From Silene conica (taxonomy: Eukaryota > Streptophyta > Magnoliopsida > Caryophyllales > Caryophyllaceae): a stretch of 64,000 nt of DNA. Position numbers and translations under genes: made by a program. The notes below the pieces were generated by a model that saw only the letters and a list, made by a program, of their open reading frames with translations, had not been told where the DNA came from and did no database searches. Where the stretch lies: contig CM055311.2 in assembly GCA_029255685.2 (NCBI GenBank), forward strand, positions 15,398,952 through 15,462,951. The letters are read 5' to 3'. Shown here in pieces: positions 11,755-23,023 of the stretch (its first letter is position 1; every line of letters begins with the position of its first letter).

Positions 11755-13918
11755 CTGCGGTAGCATAGAGTAGAGAGTATTTGCGTCTGCGTCCAGTAGT
11801 TTCTCTGCATTATTAGTAAGTGCAGTGAAAGTACAAGCCCCAGTATCATCCGCGACGTCAAGGACAACCATCAGCCTGTACGATTGAGATGTCAAAGTAA
11901 CGTAAGCATAAGAGGATGTAACTTGCTGGTCACTAATATCGTACCTTGGAGTGGAGACGACATTCTCCTGTATGCACGTATAACATGTATACAATACGCC
12001 AACATCTTCGTAACCACCAGTTCCACAGTTGCTACACCCGGTGTAGTATTGGATGTTCATCCGATCCATATTAGCAAGATGCACTCACAGCCAAAAACGT
12101 TCTTCTTGGTAAATGCTTCTCCCCTAATAGTACATTAAAGCAGTATGTAGTTTAAGCGACCGTTCTTAGCAGTTGTCCAGACAGTTACTAACAATGAATG
12201 TCCAACAAATCAGAAACATTAGATACCGGCAGATTACGTCTCTCTGAAACATGTCAGTTAAAAATAGTTCAGTAGTATCTAAAAGAGGTATACATACATC
12301 CTGTTGAAGAAGCCATCCAATTGTGGTGATAACGCGCTCATCAGTCGGGCGACGAACGTTGCACAGTAAACAATGTTTTAAACTAAGGCACGCGTAATTA
12401 GCAGCTTGCCTGAAACAATTCGACATTACCACCATGTAAACAAAGGATATAAACTAACATCAATATTAAATTCCTTACCAATCGCGCAGAGTATCAGCCA
12501 TGTCACCCTCTGGGTTGACGTTCACAGTTGTCTCTCTGGTAGTCGCAAAAGAGAAACCTACACAACTCATTATCAGTAAAAGAGACATGACAATTGCCTT
12601 AGCACATTTCTATATACAACTGTAAATCACCGACCATTTCGGTTACACGTTCTCAGATGCGTGAAGCTGACAACAGGGTAGGATCCTGTATTACACTGCA
12701 AATTCCTAAACTGTTTTACAACTGTTCTTTCCCACACAGTTATAAGTGTAACCTGCTCGAAACTGCGCAGAAGGAACACACAGAACATAAACAACGATCA
12801 AATGATACAAATAACCAAATGATGAACCAATACCTCCAACGGAATCGCAGCTGTTAACATCGCATACCTTTGATCAATTATGAAAACTTCACATATCTCA
12901 GAAGTATGACCAGCTGGTCTTGGCTTTTGGCATATATGTTCAACGAAGACAACTACAGCTATTACATCTACATATATAAAAGAAGTCCCAAACGTCTGCG
13001 TTAATAATCACCCAGGTCATCTAAAACATAAATGGTAAATCATGCCTTACTATATTGATTTTCCAAGGATAGCCTTCGCGGGATGGATGCGATAGCTACA
13101 TAAATTTCAGGAACGATAACAGCTCCATCACACACAGGCTGAACAACGGTATCTTTATTGAATATAATTTCATAAACCTGGTGATCCCGAGGGCCCAAGC
13201 AGAAACCTCCAACCACTCTGACTCTAGCATTAGTGATTTCATATTCCACATTATTTTCCATGATATCACCGAACAACTCCAGCTCTTCATTATAAAACGC
13301 CGTCCTTATCTTAGCACCCTACAATGACAGAAGTAGTATCTCAACAGCATTAACCACCTATGCACCACAAAATAGTCGTTTTTAAAAATGGTTTTAGTAA
13401 CCTGAAATCTACCTTTATCAATCGCTCATTTTAAGAGGGTACCGACTAAGAGAATTCAACATAATAATGTGTTCATCATTAGCAATTCCAATGTTTAGGT
13501 AAACCCCAGAGATATCAACTGTCTGTAAGAAACATAAAATATAATACAGGGGCGAGTGCAAAAATTAAACTACTCTCTTAACCATGCTATTACAGTAAGA
13601 AAAGTAAAATTACGTACATTATCACGAAAGACTGACACATAACTCGCAGCGGTACCATGATAACGTCCCGAATTAAATACACAAAATAGTACGACGACTA
13701 TCCATAAAACTACACCTTACAACGTTTAAAACATATAGGAACTGTAATGTAAGTATGTAAACAATTACCTTTTCATCTTCAAACGTAATCAGCTGACACT
13801 CGAGATCACACGCACTTAAGGATCCATGTATGCTGATTTTCTCAATTACCCTGGCTCTTATAGAATACCCACCATCTCTGCCTGCAAGGGATCTAGCGCT
13901 CTGCCTAGACTGTGACAT
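11755..13918 (-). CDS. RPA70-like single-strand DNA-binding protein, multi-exon
   Basis: Replication protein A large-subunit homologue, probably the Helitron-encoded RPA known from plants, which would bind single-stranded DNA during rolling-circle transposition. Exons I can join in phase: 13918-13769 (starts MSQSRQSARS; DBD-A start YSIRARVIEK), 13319-13051 (GAKIRTAFYNEELELFGD, YEIIFNKDTVV), 12967-12868 (VIAVVVFVEHICQKP, DBD-B), 12762-about 12635 (QVTLITVWERTVVKQF), about 12535-12479 (VNVNPEGDMADTLRDW), about 12060-11945 (DBD-C zinc ribbon YYTGCSNCG...CYTC) and 11875-11755 (LDVADDTGACTFTAL, AEKLLDADA). Sequence between 12478 and 12060 probably holds one more exon that I cannot fix. No internal stop is needed in the joined exons. 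Exon edges come from GT-AG sites and frame only. Confidence 0.75.
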
Positions 13919-15080
13919 TCTGTTATACGAGTACTAACAAACATTAGATATCATAAAACATATTTCCAGACATTGGGCACCAATAATAAAATAAAAAGAT
14001 GGAATAAAAAAAGACCTTTTAAAATGAGTTCGCAAGAAGTATACATACAACTTCCGCAATAACATCTACAGATATTTATATTACCTGTAAACAAGCTCTA
14101 ATGACTATATTAACTCACAAGTGGAGGAACAGTTTGTTAGACAGTATGGGTGAAGTTAAGTGTTTCTGACAGGACATTACTTCTGCATATCTACAAGTAT
14201 GTACTATAAACATATCCAACAATTAGTTAACTACCTTGTATCCTAACCATCCCCAATATTAAACTGTACACACTCAATCAGTATAGTTACTGAACACAAC
14301 AGTACCACAGCCATAGTTATAGACGTGTTTAACTATCTAAAGTGAATGAAGGACAACCTGCAGCATTAACTTAAATCTCGGAAAAAAGGTTTATACATAA
14401 AATAAATTCAAACTACAGCGTAGATATCACAGCCAGACAAACATGCTCAACAGCGTGGCCTTGATTTATTGAATTTGACGTACACTTAACCAACGCGGAA
14501 AACATAGAAACCATGTATATTGAAGATTGCAATCAGTGTAACTACTGTATAATCCGGCGTGATTATACATCAGTTTTCTGTACAAAAGTAGTCTAGATAC
14601 ATTTATCACAAACATGAAATTTCTGAAGATTATACCTTCTTTTCACTAAGAGCCATCGTAAACCTTATTCTAAGATACGCTTTGACTGACAAAACAATAG
14701 TAATTACGCCCCACTTGTTATTGGCCATGTTCACACAATCCGAAGCAATTCCCGCCACAAACCAATCTACTCCATATTATATAGATATGCATTAAAAACC
14801 GATAAAATGGTGATACACGTTAGCCATGTACTAACAATACAGACACTAAACGTAATCATCAATCTTCCAATAACATCAAAACATGCATACACGAAGATAC
14901 CATACGTGATACAACTTAATGTTTAGGGATGCTACCACCGTAAAAGGAAAAAGCTAATCAAGAAGCAATAACAATGGAGCTAGAGAGAGCGTCATCTCAG
15001 TGTCACAAAATGTCACATCCATAGATTGAAACCACACATATCATTCAACCATATTCAGATAACTAAGCATCCACTCTACT
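13919..15080. other. Non-coding interval between dsRBD-like copy 2 and RPA-like gene
   Basis: AT-rich sequence with no protein-coding signature. Likely the promoter and leader of the RPA-like gene plus the 3' region of the dsRBD-like gene. Confidence 0.4.
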
Positions 15081-16070
15081 TCAGCAGCCCAAGTCACGAA
15101 CCACTGGTAGCATATAAGGAACAGGAATGGGACCCGACAGGCAGTACACGACATTATCAGGACTTCCAAAACGGGTATGCACTGTGTCCTTTGTAGGAGA
15201 GGCCGGTGTAATAATTGCAGTGTCATCAACTCCATGTCCAGATGCAAGATCATCCCGTTCAATAAGATTATTTGAAAAAATAGGCTCATCAAATATCTCA
15301 TACATCCGCCCCCTCATAGTCAAATAACTCTTTATCTCAAGGTTATATAACAATGCAGCCATTTCAGTCTCTGAAGACTGATAGTTGACGTCAATGATTT
15401 CAAGGTTGTAAGCCAATGCCAAGTACATGACAACGTTCTTAGCTAAACAGTTTCTAGCATCAGCAAGAGTTTCACGCCTTGATACAATAAATATTGGGTT
15501 ATAAGTAGGGCTGGCGGAGGACAAAATAGTAATCCAAGCGCTGTAGTTCCCTGCAGAATGCATAACAGACTCCAACGGAGTACACTGTATTAGTAGGGTC
15601 TTCATAATCTTTCTAAGTAGAGGCACATATTCCAAACAAATGTGATTAGTTCTGACACGCTGGCCACATGTAGTTCCACCTACTCCACGGTTTAAAACAT
15701 TCTTGGAGATACTCTGTAGCTCTTTGCGCTTCAGATGATACAATTCACTGCAATGCTTAAGAACATCACACCGCTCAAACGAGAAGTCCTCAACAACTAA
15801 TGCCCATCGTCGAACAAGATTGTGCACAACTTTCTTAGCAGCAAGCTCACACGAGTCTTCAAGTGTATCAGCACGTTCGCACACATACGTAAGCTTCTCA
15901 AGCTCATTAGAGCAACGATAACGATACCTCGTTTCCACTACGACGTAAACGCTATTTACAGACAACTCTAGAACATGATACCCAGGATCAGGGAACTGCA
16001 ATTCGGCAGTGATCTGTTTAAGTAAAGGATGATAAGGAACCACTATTTGTAATGGAGTAGCAAGCGCCAT
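15081..16070 (-). CDS. Tandem dsRBD-like protein, copy 2 (329 aa)
   Basis: Diverged homologue of the protein at 3623-4636. The start is the ATG at 16070, directly after an acceptor (GAAATTGCAG), giving MALATPLQIVVPYHPLLKQ, which aligns with MTSPVLTISIPFRPLLGR of copy 1. dsRBD-like unit 1 is at residues about 13-88 (strands, then LEDSCELAAKKVVHNLVRRW) and unit 2 at about 150-222 (YSAWITILSS...DARNCLAKNVVMYLALAYN). A linker with HLKRKELQSISKN matches LKHEELKRKSMG in copy 1. Identity between copies is low overall (roughly a fifth to a quarter by eye), yet both frames are open, so the family seems old and maintained. Function unknown; dsRNA binding is a hypothesis. Confidence 0.7.
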   Translation of the reverse strand: MALATPLQIVVPYHPLLKQITAELQFPDPGYHVLELSVNSVYVVVETRYRYRCSNELEKLTYVCERADTLEDSCELAAKKVVHNLVRRWALVVEDFSFERCDVLKHCSELYHLKRKELQSISKNVLNRGVGGTTCGQRVRTNHICLEYVPLLRKIMKTLLIQCTPLESVMHSAGNYSAWITILSSASPTYNPIFIVSRRETLADARNCLAKNVVMYLALAYNLEIIDVNYQSSETEMAALLYNLEIKSYLTMRGRMYEIFDEPIFSNNLIERDDLASGHGVDDTAIITPASPTKDTVHTRFGSPDNVVYCLSGPIPVPYMLPVVRDLGC

Positions 16071-18171
16071 CTGCAATTTCAGCAAATATAACAACCATTA
16101 TAAAAGCAAAATGAATGCAGGGAAGTATATCAGCAGGAATATATAGATAGAGTGCCATAACGCCGAATAGTTGTGAAATTGAGCTATAAATTAGTACCTT
16201 CAAATAAAAGATCGAAAATACTTTGCACTGAAACAGAACGAGGTACTGAACAAAAAAGCATTTTACATTTCAGAGACTACCAGAAGCCCGGGACAAACAA
16301 ATAAAAACATGCTATATATACACATAGGAATAGAAGTTTACCACACTGCCTGATATTAGGCCACCCTGACATTAGGCCACCCCACCCTCCACCCAATTTA
16401 AAGAACAAACAATTAAACAGTAACAATCATCGTCCAAAAAAAGACTCGTCGAGGCAAGCCTTCAGATATGAAAGATAATAGTTCAGAATGTAATAGCACA
16501 CTTATCAAGCTGTTTAGAATTAGTAGTATCCATTTAACAACACTACAAAGCATATTAAAAACAACCATATACAATACTATTTTAGACTGCATGATTAGAG
16601 TTCATTTCAAACCTAAAATAGGACAATGAATTATAAGTAATGAAACTACAGAATGCCAAGTTATTAATGCTTGAGCTTATATAAAGACTGCAACAGAAAG
16701 GTCGGGTACTATAACCACTGTGTATCAGTTATTTTAAAGATATAAGTGGAAAGTAACTAAACCAGTTGTCCCCTAAATATAGGAAAAGTACAACAATTAC
16801 ATTACCTAGTGTATAGAATTGAGTGTAAGAATAGTTAATCTATAATGCGGTCATAGAAGTAAGGTAATCATTCAAGTCAGAAAAACAATCCTAACATTAG
16901 TATCTAACTCAGAACTTAGAAGACTACAGACCAATTACTTGCAACAGACCTAAATAATAAAGCCTTCTGTAAAAAATTATAGGCTTCAAACAAAACGACG
17001 GTTTATATGTTTATCTGGACTTTTCCGACTTGAACAAGCAAATACATGTGAAGTTTATACACAAGCGACATATTTGTCATTTCTGCTTTATTTTTACACA
17101 GGAAGCGATATAGGGTCTGCAAACGGGATGTACATGCGAAGTTTTTACACCGGTGACATATTTATACAACAACGAACTTTTTGAACAAATGTAGGGACAT
17201 AGCGACTGCAAACGGGATACATAAGCTGAAACGTAAGGCGTATAGACATGCCTACAATTATAATAACAAGAATATCACCTTTTTAAAAAGTTTGACGTTT
17301 ACGTATATTCAGAAGCTGACATTAACAATATCCGCAATTAAACACATCTAACAGGCAACTCTGGTACGTAGAACCATGTAACACACGAATTCAACAGACA
17401 ACAGGCAGAAAGCAATGTTTGCGCCACCAACAACAATCCTTAAATGGAGGAACTGATAGAGGTATTTATACGAGCAAATAACTAATTCATTAAACGTAAA
17501 TACGATAAATACAATGTATGTCAAATCTGACATATATTTACAAGACATGAACAACAACGCCAGGAACAATGTAACAGAAATGTCTAGCTTTACGTATCAC
17601 ACTCGATAGTTAGATATGCTTCCAGTTGCGTGTAACAAAGCAAACAATCGTAATCATCCAACAGCTATCATAATTAACCGAAAGCCATCTATCAACATAG
17701 GAATAATGTATAGACACTGCTCTAAATTTTCGTAGTTAGCTATACTAATCAGCTAAGTAAATGGAGGGACACAACTTCAACTTCCGCTTCCACACTATAG
17801 TACATATGAGTGAACAGTATAATAATTTCTGCTCCTTTAAAGTTGCTTGCAAACTTAGATAACCAATACTACTACAGTGGTTGTTAGTACTTAAAGTATG
17901 GGCAAAAGTAAGGTCTTCTGACAAGACAACACCCCAACTTACCTACCCAAACAACCTATAATCTCAAGATCAAAGATTTCAGCACTATGATTACAGTTTG
18001 CCGATTAGACAATTATACATGTTAAATAAACTAAAACTTCTATTAAACATATGTAAAAAATTACAGCACCATAAACTGTTGCTAGATTGCAGAACAAATA
18101 ACATGTCCATAGAACAACTAAGATAATACATCACAAATTCATCAGCGAGACTCTCTGAACCACTATAACCC
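16071..18171. other. 2.1 kb interval with short repeats, no gene seen
   Basis: AT-rich. Holds a short motif shared with 6805 and 9115 (16775-16850) and a tandem duplication (17041-17240). No recognisable coding region. Confidence 0.45.
17041..17240 (+). repeat. Imperfect ~100-bp tandem duplication
   Basis: Two adjacent units, each with ACATG.GAAGTTT.TACAC..G.GACATATTT early and CTGCAAACGGGAT late. Confidence 0.7.
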
Positions 18172-19159
18172 CTAATCCGTAGAACAACCATCAGACGAGG
18201 AACAATTCGGCTTCCATAGCTCTTCTTCCAGATGACTATAATAGATTTCATATATATCAAGCTTGTTAAAATTCGTTCCGAATACCTCACCTGTAGCCAT
18301 GCATAGATGATATAGAGTCATATGAGGAACAATAGTTTCACATCTCTTGAAGAACTCAACAACCTCAACCTCTAAGTTGATTAACTCAACCCTTTTCATG
18401 GCAACCACTTCTGTGTAACACAAAAACACCACTATGTCAGTTAACTTCTTCAGTACTGACACACTAAATGAAATTTAAAAAGGTCAATAACATAATATGT
18501 GAGCACTAACAATAATCAAGTTTACTATTCAAGTATTGACACATTGACACCAAGCCTGACCAATAATCAGTTAACCAATTCAATCTACATCAGAAAGTGA
18601 GAACTCTCAAGTTGATAAAGATGTGTAAAGTTAAACAAATAATTAGAATATGCAGTTGACAATGCATAGAAAAGTAAGCATATAGATGAAGAAACTAAGG
18701 AAAACAGGTTCCAAAAGAGAATCGGAGCTCCTTAAATCACAGAATATGTAAGCACAACCAATAACCATATGACCAATTCTATGGAAATCAGAAAGCAAGT
18801 TTTCAGAAGAAAATGAAAAATAATCAAGTACATGAAGATGATTTGCAGAACAGCCAGTTAAAGTTCATCAAAAGTCCTAAAAGCAATTAATTTGAATCAT
18901 ACATCCAATTAAAGCCAAGCAGATTAAACATACCCTTAGTTATGCTCTCATCAGGAATAACAGGTCTCTGAACCTTGTACCGGCGAGTCATTGTCAATTC
19001 TAACGATGAGAGTCCGAAACCCTCCCGCCTCATGAGGTTCCAAATAACATCGTTGTTCAGAACAACCATCAAACGATAGAACAAGGGACGAAATCCATTA
19101 ACAATACCATCAATCCGTTCTTGAAGATAATGCACCTCATCAATGTTAGTCATAGGCAT
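18172..19159 (-). CDS. Unrecognised spliced gene, first gene after the Helitron 5' end
   Basis: Two exon-like open segments: 19159-about 18938 (starts MPMTNIDEVHYLQERIDG, ends at a GTATGT donor) and about 18465-18172 (LKKLTDIVVFLCYTEVV...MTLYHLCMATG). The first ATG lies just after an acceptor (CTCTGTTATAG at about 19182), and a donor AAGAG|GTAATTG at about 19497 suggests a leader intron. Exon phases do not join cleanly with the sites I tried, so the model may be incomplete. I recognise no domain. Its position directly behind a TATA box near the proposed Helitron terminus suggests it is element-encoded. Confidence 0.35.
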
Positions 19160-19530
19160 ACCGAATCACACTTTGACCACCTATAACAGAGAAATCAAGG
19201 AACAATTAGCAAAACACAGACCGATTATTGATTACAGAAGAATTAAACTCAAGCAGATGAGAATAATAAAGAATAAAGAGACAAAACGGAATTCTAAAAC
19301 AACAAGCTTAAAAACAGACAATGCAAATCAACCTGTCAACAGTGAAAACAGGGGTCGATTAGGAAGCATTATTGATCGATAAAATCAGTTAATAATATTA
19401 ACTAAAGCAACATCACTAAAATTCAGCAAATGTATAAGATTAATAAATAAACCTAACGAAAGCTAAAAACAACACATTAAAGAAGAACAGACAATTACCT
19501 CTTAAACAAAAAACAGAGCATCATGCCTCG

Positions 19531-19540
19531 GTATTTATAA
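19531..19540 (-). promoter_or_regulatory. TATA box, minus strand
   Basis: TTATAAATAC on the minus strand. A leader would start about 30 bases further left and splice at about 19497. This is the only good TATA box at the right end of the minus-strand gene block. Confidence 0.5.
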
Positions 19541-19634
19541 CCGTTCAGAAGTAGAAGATGACAAAGGCGACGCTGTTCATCACATGCTAGGCACGGAAGT
19601 TACTGGCCTAATGTTCATAATTTACCAAGTTTGC

Positions 19635-19654
19635 ACATTTATAGGGGTTGTAGA
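19635..19654 (-). mobile_element. Candidate Helitron 5' terminus (minus strand)
   Basis: The minus strand reads A|TCTACAACCCCTATAAATG at this point; plant Helitrons begin TC after an A in the host. It lies about 115 bases upstream of the TATA box. A single TC is weak evidence, so this is a candidate only. Confidence 0.4.
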
Positions 19655-21342
19655 TTTGTAACAATATCTTCTTCTTAAATTATGTTTTGCTATTTTACTT
19701 CTTTGTCTTTTAGGTTTTGATCAATCGACGTCCATAGAACAAAGCTAAATAAAAACTTAAGGTATTAATCTAATAATATTTTTTTTAATTACATTTTATA
19801 CAGTGGTTTTTGTCATTTTCTATATTAAGCTAAACATTTACTCGTAGCTTGAATCTTTCAAATTGCGTTTACTTTAATTGTTCTTTTGATCTCCATTGTA
19901 TTAGAAGGAAAATATGTATTAGTTTTCAAGAGAATGAGATCTCATCATCCTTATCAATAAATCAATTTAGAAAAATATCATAAATTAAATATAATTTTAG
20001 TTTTAAATTTGAATTCAGAGGATCTTAGTAAATTGTTAATTTTTTATTATTCTGTTTTGTAAAAAAAACATTATATAATATAGTTAAAAGGTTTCTTAAA
20101 ACAGCTAAATTTATTCCACATGTCATTTTTGTATTGGTTAATATTAAGAGTACATCAAACTTATTTATTAAAATTCTCCTTAAGATTTACTAATATTTTT
20201 TTGTTGGAAATCATAGTACCGATCATGATTTACATTATAAAAATAAATTAAGCTATTCCTCTCATCATTTAAATTGTACATTTTGTCCATCTAACTCTTC
20301 ATTAACCGTAGAGATGGTAGTTAAAACTTAAAAGATCCAACATAGAGTTAATAAAAAGTCTAATAATTTGAATTATAAAGCTATTAAAAATATTTTTAAG
20401 TTGAAATCATATGATAATGTACTAAAATATAAGAATAAATTAAGAATTTACTTTCATTATTTAAATTGTAAAATCTATCCACGTAAGTTCCCATTGGCAA
20501 TAAAGATAGTACTAAAAGATCTTATACGTGGTAAATGAAAAAATCCAATAATTTGGATTATAAACCTTCACAATTTCACATATTGGCACTTTTGATTTTT
20601 TTCAAAGTCATCTTAAAATATTGTAATTACCACACTTGCGAAAAAATGAAAAATAAGGTGTATATGTGCATGTGATTAAAACGTTCACAGTCTTTTTAAA
20701 AAGATACTCTATATTTCTATCTTTTACGATTTTAAAATGTTTAACCTTTAATAAGTTGTATAGTTAGTTTTGTAATTAAGATTATGCTTATTTTATTTTA
20801 TTTAAATTTAAATTTTAACTATCTCAATTTGCATATTATTGATTGTGAGGAGGCTATTAAAAAGATAAAATTACATATTTGGATTTAAATGTGAAAAACA
20901 AAAACATATTTTTACTCTTTTAGTCGGCTTACAAAGTATCTATTTAACTTTCTTAAAAAAGCCTATCAGATATGTCACTGCGATCTTGGAGTGCTTTGTT
21001 TATCGATTTAACGATGTAGCCGTTTTTAGCTTAATTTATGATGTACATCATAAATATAGCAAAATAACAAATTTGTAAGAAAACATAAACAAACATTTAT
21101 AGATCTAAAATTAGCCACATTAAATTGTTGATTACAAAATATTGAATAATAATATTAACATTTATTAAAATATATGACCATAAAATTCAAATGAAAACTT
21201 ATATCTATATTACTATGATCATGAAAAATAATTTAAAAGGAATAAAACATTTACAAATGTTTTGCTTATAGCTTATTCGCTATAAAAAAAAAATACACGG
21301 GTTAAATAGAACAAGTCCGCGAATTCGCGGGTACAAAACTAG
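19655..21342 (+). mobile_element. Non-autonomous Helitron, 3' end at 21342
   Basis: The 3' end is well marked: palindrome CCGCGAATTCGCGG (21317-21330), eight bases, then CTAG (21339-21342) followed by T. The 5' end is not certain; an A|TCTTCTTCTTAAAT sits near 19667. The body is very AT-rich, has no coding capacity and contains two diverged copies of a roughly 170-190 bp segment (about 20165-20340 and 20355-20530). Confidence 0.6.
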
Positions 21343-21889
21343 TTAGTAAATTATAAATATACGATATTTATAATAAGATAAACATTATATACAAAAGAGG
21401 ATATTGACCAAGTAACAACTGATACACGTTTTGATCAGTTGGTTACACGGCTCAATCAATTGAGCGTGTAAACTGTGTACTCGGTTGTTACACAGTCGGT
21501 TAGGAGGAGTATTATTAGGAGGACTCATCTACTGAATTGGCAATCCTATCTAATATTTATCAGGTAGTTATGAGTAGAATAAAAAGAGAAACAGTTCTCA
21601 CATAACACTACTCTTTACACGGCTGCCTACTGCTACACGCCTCACGTCCCACGCCTCCCTCCTCTCTCGTTCATCATTCACATCAAAAATTAACAGTAAT
21701 TTTTCAATTTCTAGCTCAAGAAAAAGCATTTCTCGGAGCAGCTTGGGTGCAACGATTAGGAGAATATCAATTTTGATATTTGTTCTTAGTCTTATTTGCA
21801 AGGACCAAAGGTTGATTCTTAATCCTTTATCTTTGTATATTGTTCTTCGTTTATGACTATAAATCGTATGCTTTAATTTCGTTATAATC
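21343..21889 (+). other. Possible LTR remnant, otherwise nothing
   Basis: Contains a run of GTTACAC repeats (21405-21500) and a CT-rich stretch followed by a U5-like segment (about 21600-21860). It may be part of a Copia-type LTR, but no ends, primer site or coding region confirm this. Confidence 0.25.
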
Positions 21890-22308
21890 CTATAATTTTG
21901 AGTTGGGAAGTATACAGATATTTCCTACAATTTGACTCCTTAAGGTTTGAGTTTTCTCGGGTGGAAAAAACTTTTGATAGAATGCAAGAGCCAAGGTCTC
22001 CCAATTGGTGATTCCCATAGCGGTGCGATCAAGGCTATTGATCCATAGTTTCGCCTTGTATAGTAATTCAAAGAGAAGGGGCAAAACATTTCTCTAATTT
22101 GTTTTTGAGTGACTCTGGTTTGACTAACCAAGGAACAATAATCGCAAAATTTTTGAACATGAAGGTTAGGATCCTCCAATGGGCTACCTCCAAATTGTTT
22201 CCTCTCCACAAGGCTAATTAAAGTCGGCTTGATCTCGAAACTCGGTGCGGTGATTTGAGTGGTGATGATACCGGAAGGAAGCATAGCGGCGGTGGGCTTG
22301 GAGTGATC
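21890..22308 (-). pseudogene. Athila-type gag fragment, frameshifted
   Basis: Gag of a Ty3/Gypsy Athila-lineage element. Recognisable blocks are FEIKPTLISLVERKQFGG, LHVQKFCDYC and ITNWETLALAFYQKFFPPEK. The reading frame shifts near 22075-22085. Its N-terminal end continues on the far side of the inserted element: the gag ATG lies at 31621-31619, five codons before the insertion point. No protease or polymerase follows to the left, so the element is truncated. Confidence 0.8.
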
Positions 22309-22313
22309 GGAAA
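22309..22313. repeat. Target-site duplication GGAAA, left
   Basis: Identical to 31607-31611 and directly abuts the LTR that starts TGTAAAACCCC. Confidence 0.9.
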
Positions 22314-22829
22314 TGTAAAACCCCTCGCGAAAGCGGAAATATAAACACATAAAAGTACCAAAAATGCAGCGGAATTAAAACTTTTTAAAGATAAAACATG
22401 CGAGAAGTCTTAGACTGAAACGTAAACTGAAACTGAAACCAAATAGATAAGTAACAGTTCTAAGTACTGAAATGAAATATATACATCAGCCGGGGATGGG
22501 ACATCCCTACCGGCACCAAAACAAATGTAACAAACTACGAGTCCAGCTAAACGACATAAGGTAAGTCATGATGAACGGATCATCGCTCGCTAGCTCTCGT
22601 GAACCCCTGCTCCAACCAGCATGTACCTACATACATGAAAACATGTACGCCACAATCAGTGGGGAGTGACTAGAGTTCTCCTAGCCACCTTTTGTGACAA
22701 CACGCAACATATAAAACAATACAGAATACTCCAACATATAACAACATGTGAAGTATAAACAACTCATCATCTGATCTCTTACTATCATGCGAATACCATG
22801 CACGGCTCTCAACTAACTTCATAAACAAA

Positions 22830-22876
22830 TAGGAGGGAGAGCCGGTTTCCCTACTGGTTACCCAGTCGGGGGGTCT
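22830..22876. repeat. Bracketing hairpin, left of array
   Basis: GGGAGAGCCGGTTTCCC then ACTGGTTACCCAGT (stem ACTGG/CCAGT) and CGGGGGGTCT. Its partner at 23700-23750 keeps the frame but has TTCGGTTGCCCGA in the same place (stem TCGG/CCGA). The same pair occurs in the other LTR (about 29190-29236 and 30060-30110). Confidence 0.7.
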
Positions 22877-23023
22877 TTCAATCCGATTATTTATGAAACC
22901 GAACTAAGAGTCATCCAATGCCTTGGATGATTTAACCACAACTCATATAACAACAATAACATACTATGCATATCTGACACTGTACCATCAACAAGGCAAG
23001 CAGATATAAAACAGCAAGTACAA

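Larger units (their letters stand above)
1..19654 (-). mobile_element. Giant Helitron-like element with extra genes (left end outside window)
   Basis: Minus-strand block containing RepHel, an RPA70-like gene (a known companion of RepHel in plant Helitrons), two dsRBD-like genes, two F-box-like genes on the opposite strand and one unrecognised gene. The proposed 5' terminus is at 19654: on the minus strand it starts TCTACAACCCCTATAAATG after an A, which fits the A|TC...CTRR|T Helitron rule. The 3' hairpin and CTRR end must lie left of the window. Unity of the block is inferred from gene content, strand bias and absence of other transposon boundaries. The cargo could instead be host genes beside a smaller Helitron. 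Confidence 0.5.
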
